NCBI GenBank assembly: GCA_003165855.1
Contig: PMXH01000209.1
Span: forward strand, 4,046 to 9,857
Length of the DNA: 5,812 nucleotides
Origin: Acidobacteriaceae bacterium
GTDB lineage: Bacteria > Acidobacteriota > Terriglobia > Terriglobales > Acidobacteriaceae
Reading direction: 5' to 3'
Shown: positions 4,794 through 5,812 of the stretch, one piece after another
How the letters are laid out: each line of letters starts with the position of its first letter
How positions within the stretch are numbered: the first letter of the stretch is position 1
The notes under the pieces: model-generated
The model's input: the letters and a program-made list of their open reading frames with translations, nothing else
Told to the model about the DNA's origin: nothing
Databases searched by the model: none
Program-made: the position numbers and the translations under genes

Positions 4794-5765
4794 ATGAAAT
4801 ATCGCAAGCTGGGCCGAACCGGTTTCGAAGTCAGCGACATCGCGTACGGACTTTGGGGTATGAGTGGCTGGAGCGGATCTGACGAGCAGCAGTCGCTCGA
4901 CTCCCTGCAACTCTCCGTAAACTCGGGCTGCAACTTCTTCGACACCGCATGGGCCTATGGCGAGGGCAAAAGCGACGGCCTGCTCGGCGAAACCATGGCG
5001 CGCAATTCCAGCAAGAGGCTGTATGCCGCATCGAAGATTCCGCCGGCCAACGGACAATGGCCCGCACTCCCGAAGTACAAATACCACGACGTGTTTTCTG
5101 CGGACCACGTGATCAAATATGCCGACATGATCCGCAAGAAGCTCCGCGTCGACTCGATCGACCTGTTGCAGTTTCACGTCTGGGACGATAGTTGGACCGA
5201 CGATCCGGAATTCCACTCGACCGTCGAGAAGTTGAAAAACGGCGGCTGGATTCGCCACTTCGGCCTCAGCCTGAACCGCTGGGAACCGGAGAATGGAATA
5301 AAAGCGTTGCACACCGGTTTAGTCGACGTAGTGCAGGTGATCTACAACATTTTCGATCATGCGCCCGAAGACAAGCTTTTTCCTCTCTGCCAGGAACTTA
5401 ACATCGGAGTGATCGCGCGCGTGCCGCTCGACGAAGGCAGCCTCGGCGGCAAGATGACGCTCGAAACGCGCTTCCCGAAGGGCGACTGGCGCTCCGGATA
5501 CTTTGGGCCGGAGAATCTGGCGAATACTCTACAGCGTGTCGACGAGCTCAAGAAGATCTTGCCCGCGGGCATGACACTGCCGGAAATGTCATTGCGCTTT
5601 ATTCTGTCTCACCCCGCAGTCACCACCACGATTGTCGGCATGCGCGATCCGGAACATGTGCGTCAGAACATCGCCGCCAGCGACGCCGGCCCGCTCGACG
5701 CCGGCTTGCTCGCCGAATTGAAGAAACACCGCTGGGACCGCAAGCCGCAAAGGTGGTCGGATTAA
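4794..5765 (+). CDS. Aldo/keto reductase
   Basis: 323-aa cytoplasmic NAD(P)H-dependent oxidoreductase of the (beta/alpha)8 aldo/keto reductase superfamily, which interconverts carbonyls and alcohols. It opens with YRKLGRTGFEVSDIAYGLWG, typical of the bacterial branch. The catalytic tetrad is intact: D50 and Y55 in FFDTAWAYG, K81 in ASKI and H128 in LLQFHVW. QVIYNIFD (181-188) is the usual barrel strand before the nicotinamide site, and TTTIVGMRDPEHVRQNIAA (277-295) is the cofactor phosphate-binding end. The loop RVPLDEGSLGGKMT (209-222) has the form of the family's RxPLxxGxLxGKxT, with D213 where Ala or Gly is common. The ATG has AAGGA 9 nt upstream. It appears monocistronic, with 47 bases left after the stop. 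The physiological substrate cannot be assigned, and neighbours give no hint. Confidence 0.93.
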   Translation: MKYRKLGRTGFEVSDIAYGLWGMSGWSGSDEQQSLDSLQLSVNSGCNFFDTAWAYGEGKSDGLLGETMARNSSKRLYAASKIPPANGQWPALPKYKYHDVFSADHVIKYADMIRKKLRVDSIDLLQFHVWDDSWTDDPEFHSTVEKLKNGGWIRHFGLSLNRWEPENGIKALHTGLVDVVQVIYNIFDHAPEDKLFPLCQELNIGVIARVPLDEGSLGGKMTLETRFPKGDWRSGYFGPENLANTLQRVDELKKILPAGMTLPEMSLRFILSHPAVTTTIVGMRDPEHVRQNIAASDAGPLDAGLLAELKKHRWDRKPQRWSD

Positions 5766-5812
5766 GCGGAGCCCGAGCGCTGTACCCTGCACCCCCTACG
5801 ATCTCTGGTAGT

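Noticed and set aside
4622..4882. 86-codon plus-strand frame across the start of the aldo/keto reductase
   Set aside because: TTG start without a ribosome site, and most of it overlaps the reductase in a different frame.

Overview
This is a GC-rich bacterial window with short intergenic gaps. It looks like chromosome from a soil or environmental Gram-negative bacterium. The outer-membrane beta-barrel with a Pro/Ala/Gln-rich neck, beside PQQ-biosynthesis genes, makes me lean towards Acidobacteriota (Koribacter/Acidobacteriales-like). That placement is inference from gene style only.

Region 1 (1-1992) is a pyrroloquinoline quinone (PQQ) biosynthesis locus interrupted by a toxin-antitoxin pair. 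The 3' end of a PqqD-like peptide chaperone gene (1-115) is followed, on the opposite strand, by an XRE-type antitoxin (156-524) and a RelE/ParE-type toxin (524-778). The PQQ radical-SAM enzyme gene pqqE (859-1992) then resumes on the plus strand. PqqD delivers the PqqA precursor peptide to PqqE, which joins its Glu and Tyr side chains, so the two genes are normally adjacent. The 80 bp between the toxin and pqqE holds candidate promoters for both directions and a 17-bp perfect palindrome. The palindrome could let the antitoxin control pqqE as well as itself.

Region 2 (2019-3114) holds an outer-membrane beta-barrel gene on the minus strand, convergent with pqqE and separated from it by 26 bp. 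Upstream is a 286-bp divergent spacer shared with the next gene. It contains back-to-back -10-like elements but no gene I can support.

Region 3 (3115-4401) is a complete homoserine dehydrogenase gene (hom) with a C-terminal ACT domain. It appears monocistronic, with none of its usual pathway partners in the window. A 55-codon gene with a strong ribosome binding site (4418-4585, minus strand) ends 16 bp from the hom stop codon. I do not recognise its product.

Region 4 (4586-5812) is a 208-bp divergent spacer with a widely spaced 9-bp inverted repeat, followed by an aldo/keto reductase gene (4794-5765). The last 47 bases hold nothing I can identify.

Apart from PqqD/PqqE and the toxin/antitoxin, the genes do not form one pathway.
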